Positions 25,105 through 34,753 are shown, counted from the stretch's first letter. The stretch: DNA of 64,000 nucleotides from CAMLJR01 sp964631955 (GCA_964631955.1 CAZWBA010000009.1:1-64000); one strand, 5' to 3'. Notes: generated by a model from the letters alone, not told the origin. Translations and numbers: made by a program.

Positions 25105-27321
25105 TTGGCCACGATTCTGCGTGTGGCGGTGCCGAGCCCGCTGCGTCAACTGTTCGATTACCTGCCCCCCGCCGTTGCCGAGTCGCCGACGCCGCAGCCG
25201 GGCGTGCGGGTGCGCGTGCCATTCGGCCGGCGCGATGTGATCGGCGTGGTCATGGCGGTGGTCGACGCTACCGACATCCCCGTCGAGCAATTGCGCGCCG
25301 CCATCGGGATCTGCGATGAGGCGCCGATTCTTTCGCCGGCCACCCTCGAACTGATCGCGTGGGCCGCCGATTACTACCAGCATCCGATCGGCGAATGCGT
25401 GACCAGTGCGTTGCCGGTGTTGCTGCGTAAAGGCGATCCGGCGATTGCGCGCGAAACGTATTGGCGCCTCACGGTCGCCGGTCTGGCGTTGCCCGAAGGC
25501 GCGCTCAAGCGAGCGCCGCAACAGGCGGCGGCACTGACCCTCTTTCAGCAGCAGGGCGCGCTGGCTTCGTCGCAATTCAGGGCGCGCGATATTTCTCCGG
25601 CAACCGTGCGCGCCATGGTGGCAAAAGGTCTGGTGGAACGTTTCGAAGCGGATGTGCAGCCCGTCGCAAAAACCGTCATTGCGGCGCAGGCATCGACATC
25701 CGCGGCGCCGATACTCAACGATGAGCAGCGTCTCGCCGTCGACGCGATGGCAGCGAATGCCGGCAGGTTTCGCTGTCATTTGCTGGAAGGTGTCACTGGC
25801 AGCGGCAAAACCGAAGTGTATTTGCGGTTGCTGGAACGAACGCTGGCGCGCGGCGAGCAGGCACTCGTGCTGGTGCCGGAGATCGGCCTGACACCGCAGA
25901 CGCTTTCGCGCTTTCAGCAGCGGCTGAACACAAAAGTCGTCGCGCTGCATTCGGGGTTGAACGATACCGAACGCCTGCAGGCGTGGCGCGCTGCGCGCAG
26001 CGGTTCGGCGGGCGTATTGCTCGGCACGCGCTCGGCCGTATTCGCAGAGTTCGGGACACTCGGTTTGATCGTGATCGATGAAGAGCACGATATGTCTTAC
26101 AAGCAGCAGGATGGGTTTCGCTATTCCGCGCGCGATATTGCGATCAAGCGCGCAGCCGACGCCGGCATTCCCATCGTGCTCGGCTCGGCCACGCCCAGTC
26201 TGGAAACCCTGCACAATGCCCTGAATGGCCGTTACGCGCATTTACAGCTGCAGGCGCGTGCAGGCGGCGCCGCCGAGCCGAAAATCGAATTGCTCGATAT
26301 CCGTCACGCACCGATGCGCGACGGTTTGTCGCCGCGCGCAATCGAGGCGATCGGCGAAACCTTGCGGCGCGGCGAACAGGCGCTCGTGTTTTTAAATCGT
26401 CGCGGCTATGCGCCGACGCTGTTGTGCCATGACTGCGGCTGGATCGCACAATGCCGGCATTGCGACACGCGCCTGACCGTGCATGCAGGTTCGCGCCAGT
26501 TGCGCTGTCATCACTGCGGTTATCGGCAGCCGCTGCCGAGAAGCTGCCCTAGCTGCAAAAGTCCGCAGCTCGAATTTCGTGGTCCCGGTACCGAGCGCCT
26601 GGAAATGGCATTGCGCGATATTTTTCAAAACAGGGAGTTTCCCGACACGCCCATCATTCGCATCGATCGCGATACCACGCAGCGCAAACACGCGCTGCTC
26701 GAAAAGATCGACGCGATAAACCAGCAGCAGTCGTGCATTCTGGTCGGCACGCAAATGCTGGCGAAGGGGCATCACTTTCCCGATGTGACGCTGGTGGTGA
26801 TGGTCGATATCGACGGTGGGTTATTCAGTGCGGATCTGCGTGGACCCGAACGCATGGGCCAAATGCTGACGCAAGTTGCAGGACGTGCGGGGCGTGCGGA
26901 AAAAAGCGGGCGCGTACTCGTGCAGACGCATTATCCCGCCCACGAACTGATCGCCGATCTGGTGCGCACGGGTTATCACGAATTCGCGCGGAAACTGTTG
27001 GTCGAGCGCCGCGTGACCGGAGCGCCGCCGTTTGCGTATTTCGCACTGCTGCGCGCCGATGCGCGGACGATGAGCGATGCCGAGGATGTTCTCGCGGCGA
27101 TGCGCGAACACATCGCTGCATGCGATGTGCATAAAATCGGGCCGCTGCCGGCGCCGCTCAGCCGTCGCGCCGGCATGTTTCGCGCACAATTATTAGTGAG
27201 TGCATCGCAGCGCGCGCAGCTGCATCACGCCGTGCAGGCCATCGTGAATTTTGCCGAACAATTACCCGCGGCACGGCGGGTGAAATGGTCGGTCGATATC
27301 GACCCGCTCGATTTTTCCTGA
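25105..27321 (+). CDS. priA: primosomal replication restart helicase PriA
   Basis: About 738 residues from TTG 25105 (reads MATILRVAVPSPLRQLFDYLPP, matching the family N terminus and length of ~730). It restarts stalled forks by loading DnaB. Motifs: Walker A GVTGSGKTEVYLRLL, DEEH box VIDEEHDMSYK, zinc-binding cysteines in CHDCGWIAQCRHCDTRL and CHHCGYRQPLPRSCPSC, and helicase C-terminal QMLAKGHHFPDVTLV. An ATG at 25051 with a GA-rich stretch ahead is the alternative, adding 18 unmatched residues. Confidence 0.93.
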   Translation: MATILRVAVPSPLRQLFDYLPPAVAESPTPQPGVRVRVPFGRRDVIGVVMAVVDATDIPVEQLRAAIGICDEAPILSPATLELIAWAADYYQHPIGECVTSALPVLLRKGDPAIARETYWRLTVAGLALPEGALKRAPQQAAALTLFQQQGALASSQFRARDISPATVRAMVAKGLVERFEADVQPVAKTVIAAQASTSAAPILNDEQRLAVDAMAANAGRFRCHLLEGVTGSGKTEVYLRLLERTLARGEQALVLVPEIGLTPQTLSRFQQRLNTKVVALHSGLNDTERLQAWRAARSGSAGVLLGTRSAVFAEFGTLGLIVIDEEHDMSYKQQDGFRYSARDIAIKRAADAGIPIVLGSATPSLETLHNALNGRYAHLQLQARAGGAAEPKIELLDIRHAPMRDGLSPRAIEAIGETLRRGEQALVFLNRRGYAPTLLCHDCGWIAQCRHCDTRLTVHAGSRQLRCHHCGYRQPLPRSCPSCKSPQLEFRGPGTERLEMALRDIFQNREFPDTPIIRIDRDTTQRKHALLEKIDAINQQQSCILVGTQMLAKGHHFPDVTLVVMVDIDGGLFSADLRGPERMGQMLTQVAGRAGRAEKSGRVLVQTHYPAHELIADLVRTGYHEFARKLLVERRVTGAPPFAYFALLRADARTMSDAEDVLAAMREHIAACDVHKIGPLPAPLSRRAGMFRAQLLVSASQRAQLHHAVQAIVNFAEQLPAARRVKWSVDIDPLDFS

Positions 27322-27488
27322 CTACCTATCTGAAGAACAAATCCTGCGCGATACCGCGCCGACGCATCCGTAATTTCCGAAGGAAACGGGCTTTCGCTCG
27401 ATAAACATGATGTAAATCGCGCTGGATTGGCTATATTCCGCACAGATTTTTTGATTTAAAACTTGCGTCTCACAAAAAAAGCATCTGA

Positions 27489-27518
27489 AATGCTAATGGC
27501 TTGAATGTTAATGGCTTG
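27489..27518. repeat. 15-bp tandem duplication upstream of the carboxypeptidase gene
   Basis: AATGCTAATGGCTTG is followed directly by AATGTTAATGGCTTG, differing at one base. It lies in the 257-base gap 27322-27578, which otherwise shows only AT-rich leader sequence and a decayed third copy of GGCTTG text near 27517-27545. Confidence 0.6.
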
Positions 27519-27578
27519 GCTTCGAGGCTTGATACTTGGCTTCATGTGCCTGGCGCCATGTTTGGATGAATGCGGTAG

Positions 27579-28457
27579 ATGAAACAGTTCGTTTTACATT
27601 GCGGTGCGCGGGGTTTTCGGTTTTGTGCGCCGCTTCTGATCGCTTTGCTGTCGCTGTCGAATGCCCACGCCGAGGCGGATTTCCATCCCGATGTCGCCGC
27701 CGGCCTCGTCAAGGTGCAGGGGCGCGAAATCTGGGAGCAGAATGCCGAGGATCGTTTGCCCCAGGCCAGTCTCACCAAAATCATGACCGCGGTGCTGATT
27801 CTCGAAAGATATCAGCCCGATGCCGTCGTTAAAATCAGCAAAACCGCCGCCGCAGCGTTGCCGACCAAAATCGGTCTGCGTGCGGGCGATCGCATGCGTC
27901 TGGCCGATCTGCTGGCGGCGACCCTGGTCCATTCCGCCAACGATGCCTGCCGGGCGCTGGCCGAATGGCATTCGGGCACCGAGGACGATTTCGTCGAAAA
28001 AATGAATGCGCGTGCCGTGCAGATGGGTTTGCGCGATACGCATTTTGCCAACGCCTGCGGTTTCGACGCGCCCAATCACTACAGCACCGCGCGGGATGTT
28101 GCCGTTCTCGCCGAGATCGCCATGCAGAACCGCACGTTCCGGCAACTGGTCAATCGCGAGAAAATGACGATCCGCACGGTGGACGGCAAGCGTAAATTCA
28201 TGTTCAACACCACCAACAAGCTGCTCGGCAAGTACGAGGGCGCGACGGGGGTGAAAACGGGGTTCACCTTCAAGGCAGGTCCATGCCTGGTGGCGATGTC
28301 CCGACGCAACGATGTGAAAGTGATGATCGTGATGCTCAATGCGCGCAATCGCTGGCCCAATGCGCGACAGATGTTCGATCTGGCATTCCAGCAGACGCGC
28401 AAGCCCAAGGCGGAAAGTATCGCGTCGGCGTCGCTGCCGTCTTCGACATCCCTGTAA
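27579..28457 (+). CDS. D-alanyl-D-alanine carboxypeptidase (S11 family)
   Basis: 292 residues. A signal peptide (PLLIALLSLSNAHA) is followed by the penicillin-binding fold with SLTK (Ser nucleophile), SAN and KTG motifs in the right order. It trims or hydrolyses pentapeptide stems in the periplasm. It ends soon after the catalytic domain and lacks the C-terminal PBP5 domain and amphipathic anchor, making it more like PBP7/PbpG than DacA. The gene stands alone and ends at a strong terminator. Confidence 0.9.
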   Translation: MKQFVLHCGARGFRFCAPLLIALLSLSNAHAEADFHPDVAAGLVKVQGREIWEQNAEDRLPQASLTKIMTAVLILERYQPDAVVKISKTAAAALPTKIGLRAGDRMRLADLLAATLVHSANDACRALAEWHSGTEDDFVEKMNARAVQMGLRDTHFANACGFDAPNHYSTARDVAVLAEIAMQNRTFRQLVNREKMTIRTVDGKRKFMFNTTNKLLGKYEGATGVKTGFTFKAGPCLVAMSRRNDVKVMIVMLNARNRWPNARQMFDLAFQQTRKPKAESIASASLPSSTSL

Positions 28458-28492
28458 GCCCATAGCGACTTCGCCACAGGTTGATGCTCCCG

Positions 28493-28519
28493 AAAAGCCC
28501 GTCCTCGCGACGGGCTTTT
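28493..28519 (+). terminator. intrinsic terminator of the carboxypeptidase gene
   Basis: AAAAGCCCGTC pairs with GACGGGCTTTT around loop CTCGC, followed by GCTTTTT. It is a clean stem with T-tract 36 bases after the stop codon. Confidence 0.9.
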
Positions 28520-28609
28520 GCTTTTTAGTTCAGGCAGAACACGCCATAATGGCGCCCTCTCGCGGCAGCCTGGCGCTGTCTTCCTTCGTTTTATTTGTAG
28601 CTACCCGTA

Positions 28610-30307
28610 ATGACTTCTTCTTCAAAAGAGCATATTGCTGAACTGATCAGCGGGGCACTGGCCCATTTGCAGTCGACCGGTGCCGTGCCGGCGTTGACGG
28701 TTCCCGCGGTTCAGATAGAAAACACCCGGGACAAGACGCACGGCGATCTGGCCAGCAATATCGCGCTCGCGCTCGCCAAACCTGCACAGCGTTCGCCGCG
28801 CCAGCTGGCCGAGGCCATCGTCGGCGCGCTGCCCGCATCGTCGCGGGTGAGCCGGGTCGAAATCGCAGGCCCCGGCTTCATCAATTTCTTCCTGTCGGGC
28901 GCGGCGCAGACGGCGGTGGTGGCCGACATCCTGGCGAAGGGCAGGGTGTTCGGTCGCAATGAGGCCGGCGCCCGGCGCAAGGTTCAGGTCGAATTCGTCT
29001 CCGCGAATCCAACCGGTCCCCTGCATGTCGGGCACGGTCGCGGCGCGGCGGTGGGTGATTGCTTGTGCCGCCTGCTCGAAGCGACCGGCTGGGACGTGAC
29101 GCGCGAGTTCTACTACAACGACGCCGGCGCGCAGATCAACAATCTCGCGCTTTCCGTGCAGGCGCGTTGCAAAGGTATCGGACCGACCGATCTGGAATGG
29201 CCGGCGGATGGTTATCGCGGCGAATACATCCGCGATGTCGCCAGCGATTACATGGCGCGCGAAACCGTCAGGGCCGACGATCAGAACGTCACGGGCGAGG
29301 GTGATCCGGAAAATCTCGACGCGATTCGCCGTTTCGCGGTGGCGTATCTGCGTCGCGAACAGGATCTGGATTTGCGCGCGTTCGGCGTGCATTTCGATGT
29401 GTACTCTCTCGAATCGTCGCTCTACAGCGAAGGCAAAGTCGAAGCGATCGTGCAGCGACTCGTCGACAGCGGGTACACGTACGCAGACGGCGGCGCATTG
29501 TGGTTAAAGACGACCGCATTCGGCGACGATAAGGATCGCGTGATGCGCAAGCAGGATGGCACTTACACGTATTTTCTTCCCGATGTCGCCTATCACCTGG
29601 CGAAATGGGAGCGCGGCTTCGAGCGTGTCATCAACGAACAGGGCGCCGATCATCACAGCACCATCACGCGTGTTCGCGCTGGTCTGCAAGCCATAAACGC
29701 AGGTATTCCGCAGGGCTGGCCTGATTACGTGCTGCATCAAATGGTCACTGTGATGCGCAGCGGCGAGGAGGTGAAAATCTCCAAGCGCGCCGGCAGCTAT
29801 GTGACACTGCGCGATCTGATCGACGAAGTCGGTTGCGATGCCACCCGTTATTTCCTCGCCGCGCGCCGCGCCGATTCGCAATTAACTTTCGATATCGATC
29901 TCGCGCGCGCGCAGACCAACGACAATCCTGTGTATTACATTCAATACGCGCATGCCCGAGTATGCAGTGTGTTGAAGCAGGCGCAGGAAAAAAATCTGGC
30001 GTGGAATGAAACGAACGGTCGCGCCAGCCTCGACAGGCTCGATAGCGAACAGGAAATTGCGCTACTGAATTTATTGTCGCGCTACGCCGAAACCGTGGCG
30101 AACGCGGCAAAGAATCTCGAGCCACATTTGATCGCGCAATATCTGCGGGATCTGGCAGCGGCGCTGCATGGCTGGTATCACGCGCAGCAGTTTATCGTCG
30201 ACGATGCCGCGATGCGCGATGCGCGTTTGACGCTGGCGGCGGCGACGCGACAAGTGCTGAGCAATGGTCTCGATTTGCTCGGTGTTTCCGCGCCAGCGGA
30301 AATGTAG
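28610..30307 (+). CDS. argS: arginyl-tRNA synthetase
   Basis: 565 residues. Class I synthetase with the N-terminal additional domain, HIGH-type motif PTGPLHVGHGRGA, arginine-site FYYNDAGAQINNL, and KMSKS-type loop KISKRAGSYVTL; it ends LDLLGVSAPAEM as usual. It charges tRNA-Arg. First gene of the argS-SPOR-hslVU cluster. Confidence 0.97.
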   Translation: MTSSSKEHIAELISGALAHLQSTGAVPALTVPAVQIENTRDKTHGDLASNIALALAKPAQRSPRQLAEAIVGALPASSRVSRVEIAGPGFINFFLSGAAQTAVVADILAKGRVFGRNEAGARRKVQVEFVSANPTGPLHVGHGRGAAVGDCLCRLLEATGWDVTREFYYNDAGAQINNLALSVQARCKGIGPTDLEWPADGYRGEYIRDVASDYMARETVRADDQNVTGEGDPENLDAIRRFAVAYLRREQDLDLRAFGVHFDVYSLESSLYSEGKVEAIVQRLVDSGYTYADGGALWLKTTAFGDDKDRVMRKQDGTYTYFLPDVAYHLAKWERGFERVINEQGADHHSTITRVRAGLQAINAGIPQGWPDYVLHQMVTVMRSGEEVKISKRAGSYVTLRDLIDEVGCDATRYFLAARRADSQLTFDIDLARAQTNDNPVYYIQYAHARVCSVLKQAQEKNLAWNETNGRASLDRLDSEQEIALLNLLSRYAETVANAAKNLEPHLIAQYLRDLAAALHGWYHAQQFIVDDAAMRDARLTLAAATRQVLSNGLDLLGVSAPAEM

Positions 30308-30347
30308 ATCACGCTCACGAAAAAATGCGATCGACAAGAGAACGTTC

Positions 30348-31094
30348 ATGCCGAGTCCCCAATACAATCCGCGCCGACAGAATCGCGAAGCGCCGAAAAA
30401 GCCAAACAAACGCAGCGGCGCATCGCCGGCGCGGCGCGATTTCGCAGCGGTGCAAATTCCGTGGTGGCTGTGGATCATTATCGGCACCGCCCTCGGCGTG
30501 TTCATCAGCTTTCTGATAAAACTTGCGCAGGTGCCGGCGACTTCCGAGCGCGCGGATACACAAAAGGTTGTGGAAAAAATCAAATCCGCGGCAAAACCTG
30601 CCGTTGAAAAGAGCCGCGAAGAACCTGCGGTGCCTGCAGGTAACACCGATACAAAAACTGCGGACGATAAAGACACGAAGGCCCTCGAAAGCGATGGGGC
30701 TAAACCCGACGAAACCAAAACCGTCACCAAATTCGATTTCTATACGCTGTTGCCGGAACGCGAAGTGATCGTGCCGAACGATCGCGACGCGATGAAAGCC
30801 CCCGATAAAGCGAAAGCCACGAACGATCAGCCACAAAATGCGCAAGTGGCAGACAAAGAGCAATTATTTCTGCAGGTGGGCTCCTTCCGCTCCGCACAGG
30901 AAGCCGAGCGTCGTCGCGGTCAAGTCAAAACGTTAGGTCTCGATGCGAAAGTCGAGGCGGTCATTGCGAACGGAGATACCTGGTATCGCGTGCAGGCCGG
31001 TGCGTTCACGTCGCGCGAGCAGCTCAGCAAGGCGCGCGATCAATTGAAGGCGGCGGGTATCGAATCGCTGCTGTTGCGGCAGAAACAGGGTTAA
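30348..31094 (+). CDS. SPOR-domain cell-division protein (FtsN-like)
   Basis: 248 residues. A basic cytoplasmic N terminus, one membrane helix (WWLWIIIGTALGVFISFLI), a long charged, low-complexity periplasmic linker, and a C-terminal SPOR domain (LFLQVGSFRSAQEAERRRGQ through SLLLRQKQ) that binds denuded septal glycans. Position between argS and hslV is the conserved FtsN-like locus in gammaproteobacteria. The start MPSPQYNPRRQNREAPKK fits relatives; an in-frame extension upstream overlaps argS. Confidence 0.92.
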   Translation: MPSPQYNPRRQNREAPKKPNKRSGASPARRDFAAVQIPWWLWIIIGTALGVFISFLIKLAQVPATSERADTQKVVEKIKSAAKPAVEKSREEPAVPAGNTDTKTADDKDTKALESDGAKPDETKTVTKFDFYTLLPEREVIVPNDRDAMKAPDKAKATNDQPQNAQVADKEQLFLQVGSFRSAQEAERRRGQVKTLGLDAKVEAVIANGDTWYRVQAGAFTSREQLSKARDQLKAAGIESLLLRQKQG

Positions 31095-31103
31095 GCATTC
31101 GAC

Positions 31104-31133
31104 GTAGGGGCGGACCTGTGTGTCCGCCCCTAC
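31104..31133. repeat. dispersed palindrome family A, single perfect palindrome
   Basis: GTAGGGGCGGAC and GTCCGCCCCTAC are perfect reverse complements around CTGTGT. It lies nine bases after the SPOR gene stop, between it and hslV. Confidence 0.85.
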
Positions 31134-31242
31134 GGCCAACGGCGGATCGGTTGAAATCGCCGTTTCAGCCCCCATCTCGATCTTTCCACGCGGCCAGATA
31201 AATAGCCAAACAGATGCGCCGCTGTACCTGGAGGCCATCGTC

Positions 31243-31791
31243 TTGGAACAGTATCACGGCACCACCATTCTCTCTGTCCGTCGCAAAGATAAAGTCGTCA
31301 TCGGCGGCGACGGTCAGGTTTCCATGGGCAACACCATCATGAAGGGCAACGCGCGTAAGGTGCGGCGCCTGCATCATGGCAAGGTGCTCGCGGGCTTTGC
31401 CGGCGGCACCGCCGATGCATTCACGCTGTTCGAATTATTTGAAGCACAACTGGAGAAGCATCAGGGGCATCTGACGCGCGCTGCTGTCGAGCTGGCCAAA
31501 GCGTGGCGCACCGAGCGCGCATTGCGTCGGCTGGAAGCGCTGCTGGCGGTCGCCGATAAATCGACATCGCTCATCATTACCGGCAATGGCGATGTGATCG
31601 AACCCGAAGACAATTTAATCGCGATCGGTTCGGGCGGCCCGTACGCACAATCGGCAGCGCGTGCATTGCTCGACAATACCGAATTAAGCGCGCGTGAAAT
31701 CGTCGAGAAAAGCCTCGGCATTGCCGCCGATATCTGTATTTACACCAATCACAATCGCACGATTGAAGAATTGGAATGCGCCGGAAAATGA
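31243..31791 (+). CDS. hslV: HslV protease subunit (ClpQ)
   Basis: 182 residues. Proteasome-like peptidase that works with HslU. The likely start is TTG 31243, with GGAGG eight bases ahead, giving MEQYHGTTILSVRR: a six-residue propeptide before the catalytic Thr of GTTI. This is the leader seen in beta- and some gammaproteobacteria, rather than the bare MTTIVSVRR. The blocks GGDGQVSMGN, NARKVRRLHHGKVLAGFAGGTADAFTL and LIITGNGDVIEPED are diagnostic. An ATG-started longer frame reaching into the palindrome at 31120 is rejected. Confidence 0.95.
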   Translation: MEQYHGTTILSVRRKDKVVIGGDGQVSMGNTIMKGNARKVRRLHHGKVLAGFAGGTADAFTLFELFEAQLEKHQGHLTRAAVELAKAWRTERALRRLEALLAVADKSTSLIITGNGDVIEPEDNLIAIGSGGPYAQSAARALLDNTELSAREIVEKSLGIAADICIYTNHNRTIEELECAGK

Positions 31792-31809
31792 TGTTGGAGT
31801 GCGTTTAAG

Positions 31810-33159
31810 ATGAATCCAGTACCGAAGAATTTAACGCCGCGTGAAATCGTCGCCGAGCTCGACAAGCACATCGTCGGACAGACAAATGCGAAACGTGCTG
31901 TCGCTTCCGCGTTGCGCAATCGCTGGCGCCGCATGCAGCTCAGCGAACGTCTGCGCGATGAAATCACGCCGAAAAATATTCTGATGATCGGCCCGACCGG
32001 TGTCGGCAAGACGGAAATTGCGCGCCGCCTCGCAAGGCTGGCCGATGCGCCATTCATTAAAGTCGAAGCGACCAAATTTACCGAAGTCGGTTATGTCGGC
32101 CGCGACGTCGAAACCATCGTGCGCGATCTCGTCGATGCATCGATCAAAATGCAGCGCGAACGCGAAGTCGAAAAAGTGCGCGAAAAAGCCGTCGATGCCG
32201 CCGAAGAGCGGGTGCTCGATGCATTGTTGCCGCCGCCGCGCACGGGTTTTGGTTTCAGCGGTGAAGCGGCGACGACGGAAGAAAGTTCGACACGTCAGTT
32301 GTTCCGCAAAAAACTGCGTGAAGGCGAGCTCGACGATAAGGAGATCGAAATCGAAATTGCGGCGGCTCCGGTCGGCGTGGAAATCATGGCGCCGCCCGGC
32401 ATGGAGGAAATGACCAGCCAATTGCAGGGCATGTTTGCCAATCTCGGCGCAGGTCGCAAAAACAAACGCAAGTTGCCGGTGAAGGTCGCGCTCAAAAAAC
32501 TGCAGGATGAAGAAGCCGCAAAACTCGTCAATGAAGACGAGCTCAAGGCGCGTGCGATTGCTGCAGCCGAACAGAACGGCATCGTGTTTATCGATGAACT
32601 CGACAAAGTCTGCCGGCGCGGCGAAATATCCGGTGCCGATGTTTCGCGCGAAGGTGTGCAACGCGATCTGCTGCCGCTGATCGAAGGCTGCACCGTAAGC
32701 ACCAAACACGGCATCATCAAAACCGATTACATGCTGTTCATTGCGTCGGGCGCGTTTCACTTGTCGAAGCCCTCGGATTTGATTCCCGAATTGCAGGGTC
32801 GTCTGCCGCTTCGTGTCGAACTCGATGCGCTGAAGACCGAAGATTTCGAACGCATTCTGACCGAGCCCGATGTCTCGCTCACCGAGCAGTATCGGGAGTT
32901 GCTCGCGACAGAAGGTTTGCAGGTGCAGTTCACGCAGGACGGTATTCGCCGGCTCGCCGAAATTGCATGGGAGGTCAACGAGCGCACGGAAAATATCGGC
33001 GCACGTCGTCTGCATACGGTGCTCGAACGTCTGCTCGAAGATGCATCATTCACCGCGTCGGAAGTCGAACAGAAAACTCTGGTTATCGATGCCGCGTATG
33101 TTGATAAACAACTCGGCGAGCTGGCGCGCGACGAGGATCTGAGCCGGTTTATTCTTTAA
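31810..33159 (+). CDS. hslU: HslU ATPase subunit (ClpY)
   Basis: 449 residues. AAA+ unfoldase of the HslUV protease. Walker A GPTGVGKTE, Walker B GIVFIDELDKV, the GYVGRD pore loop and the intermediate domain with ANLGAGRKNKRKLPV are present, and the gene ends with the conserved DLSRFIL tail that docks into HslV. It starts 18 bases after hslV, and its stop overlaps the next start as TAATG. Confidence 0.97.
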   Translation: MNPVPKNLTPREIVAELDKHIVGQTNAKRAVASALRNRWRRMQLSERLRDEITPKNILMIGPTGVGKTEIARRLARLADAPFIKVEATKFTEVGYVGRDVETIVRDLVDASIKMQREREVEKVREKAVDAAEERVLDALLPPPRTGFGFSGEAATTEESSTRQLFRKKLREGELDDKEIEIEIAAAPVGVEIMAPPGMEEMTSQLQGMFANLGAGRKNKRKLPVKVALKKLQDEEAAKLVNEDELKARAIAAAEQNGIVFIDELDKVCRRGEISGADVSREGVQRDLLPLIEGCTVSTKHGIIKTDYMLFIASGAFHLSKPSDLIPELQGRLPLRVELDALKTEDFERILTEPDVSLTEQYRELLATEGLQVQFTQDGIRRLAEIAWEVNERTENIGARRLHTVLERLLEDASFTASEVEQKTLVIDAAYVDKQLGELARDEDLSRFIL

Positions 33160-33647
33160 TGAACGTGCCCGTGCCGTACCGCGAATTCAAAACTGTGGTG
33201 CCGCAGGAGTGGATCGATGGCAACGGCCACATGAGTGCGCGCTTTTATAGCCTGCTCGTGTTCGATGCCCACTGGAAGTTCAGCGAGGCGATCGGGCTCG
33301 GTGTTGCCTATATTCGCGAACATAACCTCGGTAAAAATATCGTCGAAGGGCATATGGTTTACGAGCGTGAATTACTGCTCGGCGATCATGTCGAGGTCAG
33401 TTCTCGTCTGTTGGCCGTGAGCGACAAGGGCGTGCATATCACGCATGAAATTTTTAATACCGATCGCAATTATCGCGCGGCGATATGGGAGGAGGTCGAT
33501 CTCAATGTCGATCTCGACACGCGTCGCTCGACACCATTCGCACCGGCTATGCGCACGAAGCTCGAAGCCATTGCAGAACGATTTGCGCAGCTGCCACCGC
33601 TCGATAAAATCGGCCGCAGCGTAATGCTGAAGAGAACCTCATCGTGA
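33159..33647 (+). CDS. hotdog-fold acyl-CoA thioesterase
   Basis: 162 residues of the 4HBT/YbgC-like fold: QEWIDGNGHMSARFYSLLVFDAHW is the catalytic loop-helix with Asp in place, and MVYERELLLGDHVEVSSRLL the central strands. Substrate is unknown, probably an acyl- or hydroxyacyl-CoA. Start and stop codons overlap those of hslU and the DUF971 gene, so all are translationally coupled. Confidence 0.85.
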   Translation: MNVPVPYREFKTVVPQEWIDGNGHMSARFYSLLVFDAHWKFSEAIGLGVAYIREHNLGKNIVEGHMVYERELLLGDHVEVSSRLLAVSDKGVHITHEIFNTDRNYRAAIWEEVDLNVDLDTRRSTPFAPAMRTKLEAIAERFAQLPPLDKIGRSVMLKRTSS

Positions 33648-34048
33648 AAGACACCGAGAGCACAATCGCTCCGGCACTGACTGGCCTCGAATTGCACCGT
33701 CAGTCGCGCAAGCTCGATCTGAACTACGCGAGTGGCGAACAATACAGCCTGGGCTGCGAATATCTGCGCGTTTACTCCCCGTCGGCTGAAGTGCGCGGAC
33801 ATGGCCCTGGCCAGGAAACATTACAGGTCGGCAAAATCAATGTTGCGATCACCGATATCAAACCGGTTGGCAATTATGCAGTGCAACTGGTTTTCAGCGA
33901 TGGTCACGACACCGGCTTGTATTCCTGGGAATATCTTTACGAGCTTTGCAAAAACCAAAAATGTAATTGGGAAAATTATTTGAAGCGCCTGCACGATGCA
34001 GGCGCAAGTCGTGATCCGGAAGTGCAGGTCGTTCGAATCGGTAATTAA
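33644..34048 (+). CDS. DUF971 (gamma-butyrobetaine hydroxylase-like N-terminal domain) protein
   Basis: 134 residues, GTG start overlapping the thioesterase stop. The fold block SRKLDLNYASGEQYSLGCEYLRVYSPSAEVRGHG is typical of DUF971 proteins encoded after hslU in gammaproteobacteria. GNYAVQLVFSDGHDTGLYSWEYLYELC completes the domain. The function is not established; related domains are linked to iron-sulfur cluster or hydroxylase proteins. Confidence 0.9.
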   Translation: MKDTESTIAPALTGLELHRQSRKLDLNYASGEQYSLGCEYLRVYSPSAEVRGHGPGQETLQVGKINVAITDIKPVGNYAVQLVFSDGHDTGLYSWEYLYELCKNQKCNWENYLKRLHDAGASRDPEVQVVRIGN

Positions 34049-34130
34049 TCTCATAGTCATAAAAATTTCGTGGACGTATCGGGTGCTGCCCCGTAATGTC
34101 AGATCGCCATTTTCGGTCCGGAGATTTGTC

Positions 34131-34697
34131 ATGAAGTGGAATGCGTGGTTTCTTGTTTTGGTGGCAGCGTGTGGTGCGTCCAGTCTGGCATCCGCCGGTA
34201 GCGACAGCGGTGTTTACATCGGCGGTTCGGTGGGAACGGCGGAAGTCGATTATTCCGATGAAGACCCGGACTTCGGCAATTTCGATATCGATTTTAACGA
34301 CGACGATAACGCCTACAAGGTTTTTGCAGGCTACAACTTCGGTCTGGTGCCGTTTCTCAATCTTTCCGTCGAGGCGTCCTATATCGATTTCGGCAAATAC
34401 GAAGATGAGATTGCGAATGTCAAAGGCAAGGTTGAGCTGGATGCTGTCACCCTGACCGGGCTGGTCGGTTTCAATCTCGGACCGGTCGGTGTGTTTGGCA
34501 AGGCGGGGGTGGCCAACTGGGATGGCGATTTCAAATCCACCGTTGGCGACGCCTCCGAATCGGGAACCGATCCAGTGTATGGCATTGGCGCCAAAGTACA
34601 GCTCGGCTCCTTTGCGGTTCGTGCAGAGTACGAGATGTTCGATCTGGATGATTTCGAGGTCGATTATTATTCGATAGGCGCTTCGTACACGTTTTAA
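34131..34697 (+). CDS. small outer-membrane beta-barrel protein (OmpW/OmpA-barrel-like)
   Basis: 188 residues. A signal peptide ending SSLASAG is followed by an alternating-hydrophobic barrel, beginning GVYIGGSVGTAEVDY and ending in the aromatic YYSIGASYTF expected of outer-membrane proteins for Bam recognition. Four hairpins of about 20-25 residues suggest an 8-strand porin-like barrel. An acidic, D-rich extracellular loop follows strand one. GGAG precedes the ATG. Substrate or role is unknown. Confidence 0.85.
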   Translation: MKWNAWFLVLVAACGASSLASAGSDSGVYIGGSVGTAEVDYSDEDPDFGNFDIDFNDDDNAYKVFAGYNFGLVPFLNLSVEASYIDFGKYEDEIANVKGKVELDAVTLTGLVGFNLGPVGVFGKAGVANWDGDFKSTVGDASESGTDPVYGIGAKVQLGSFAVRAEYEMFDLDDFEVDYYSIGASYTF

Positions 34698-34723
34698 CGG
34701 CAAGTTATCAGTAAGTACAAACC

Positions 34724-34753
34724 GCCGAGTGAGTAACCATCTCGCTCGGCTTT
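34724..34753 (+). terminator. intrinsic terminator after the barrel gene
   Basis: GCCGAGTGAG at 34724-34733 pairs with CTCGCTCGGC at 34741-34750 (one G-T or mismatch position) and is followed by TTTCTC. It separates the barrel gene from the minus-strand adenosyltransferase gene. Confidence 0.8.

Noticed and set aside
25060..26241. 393-codon minus-strand open frame
   Set aside because: Antisense to the N-terminal half of priA; composition is typical of a shadow frame.
31831..33015. 394-codon minus-strand open frame
   Set aside because: Antisense to hslU, Phe-rich with no domain; the sense frame is a complete, conserved gene.
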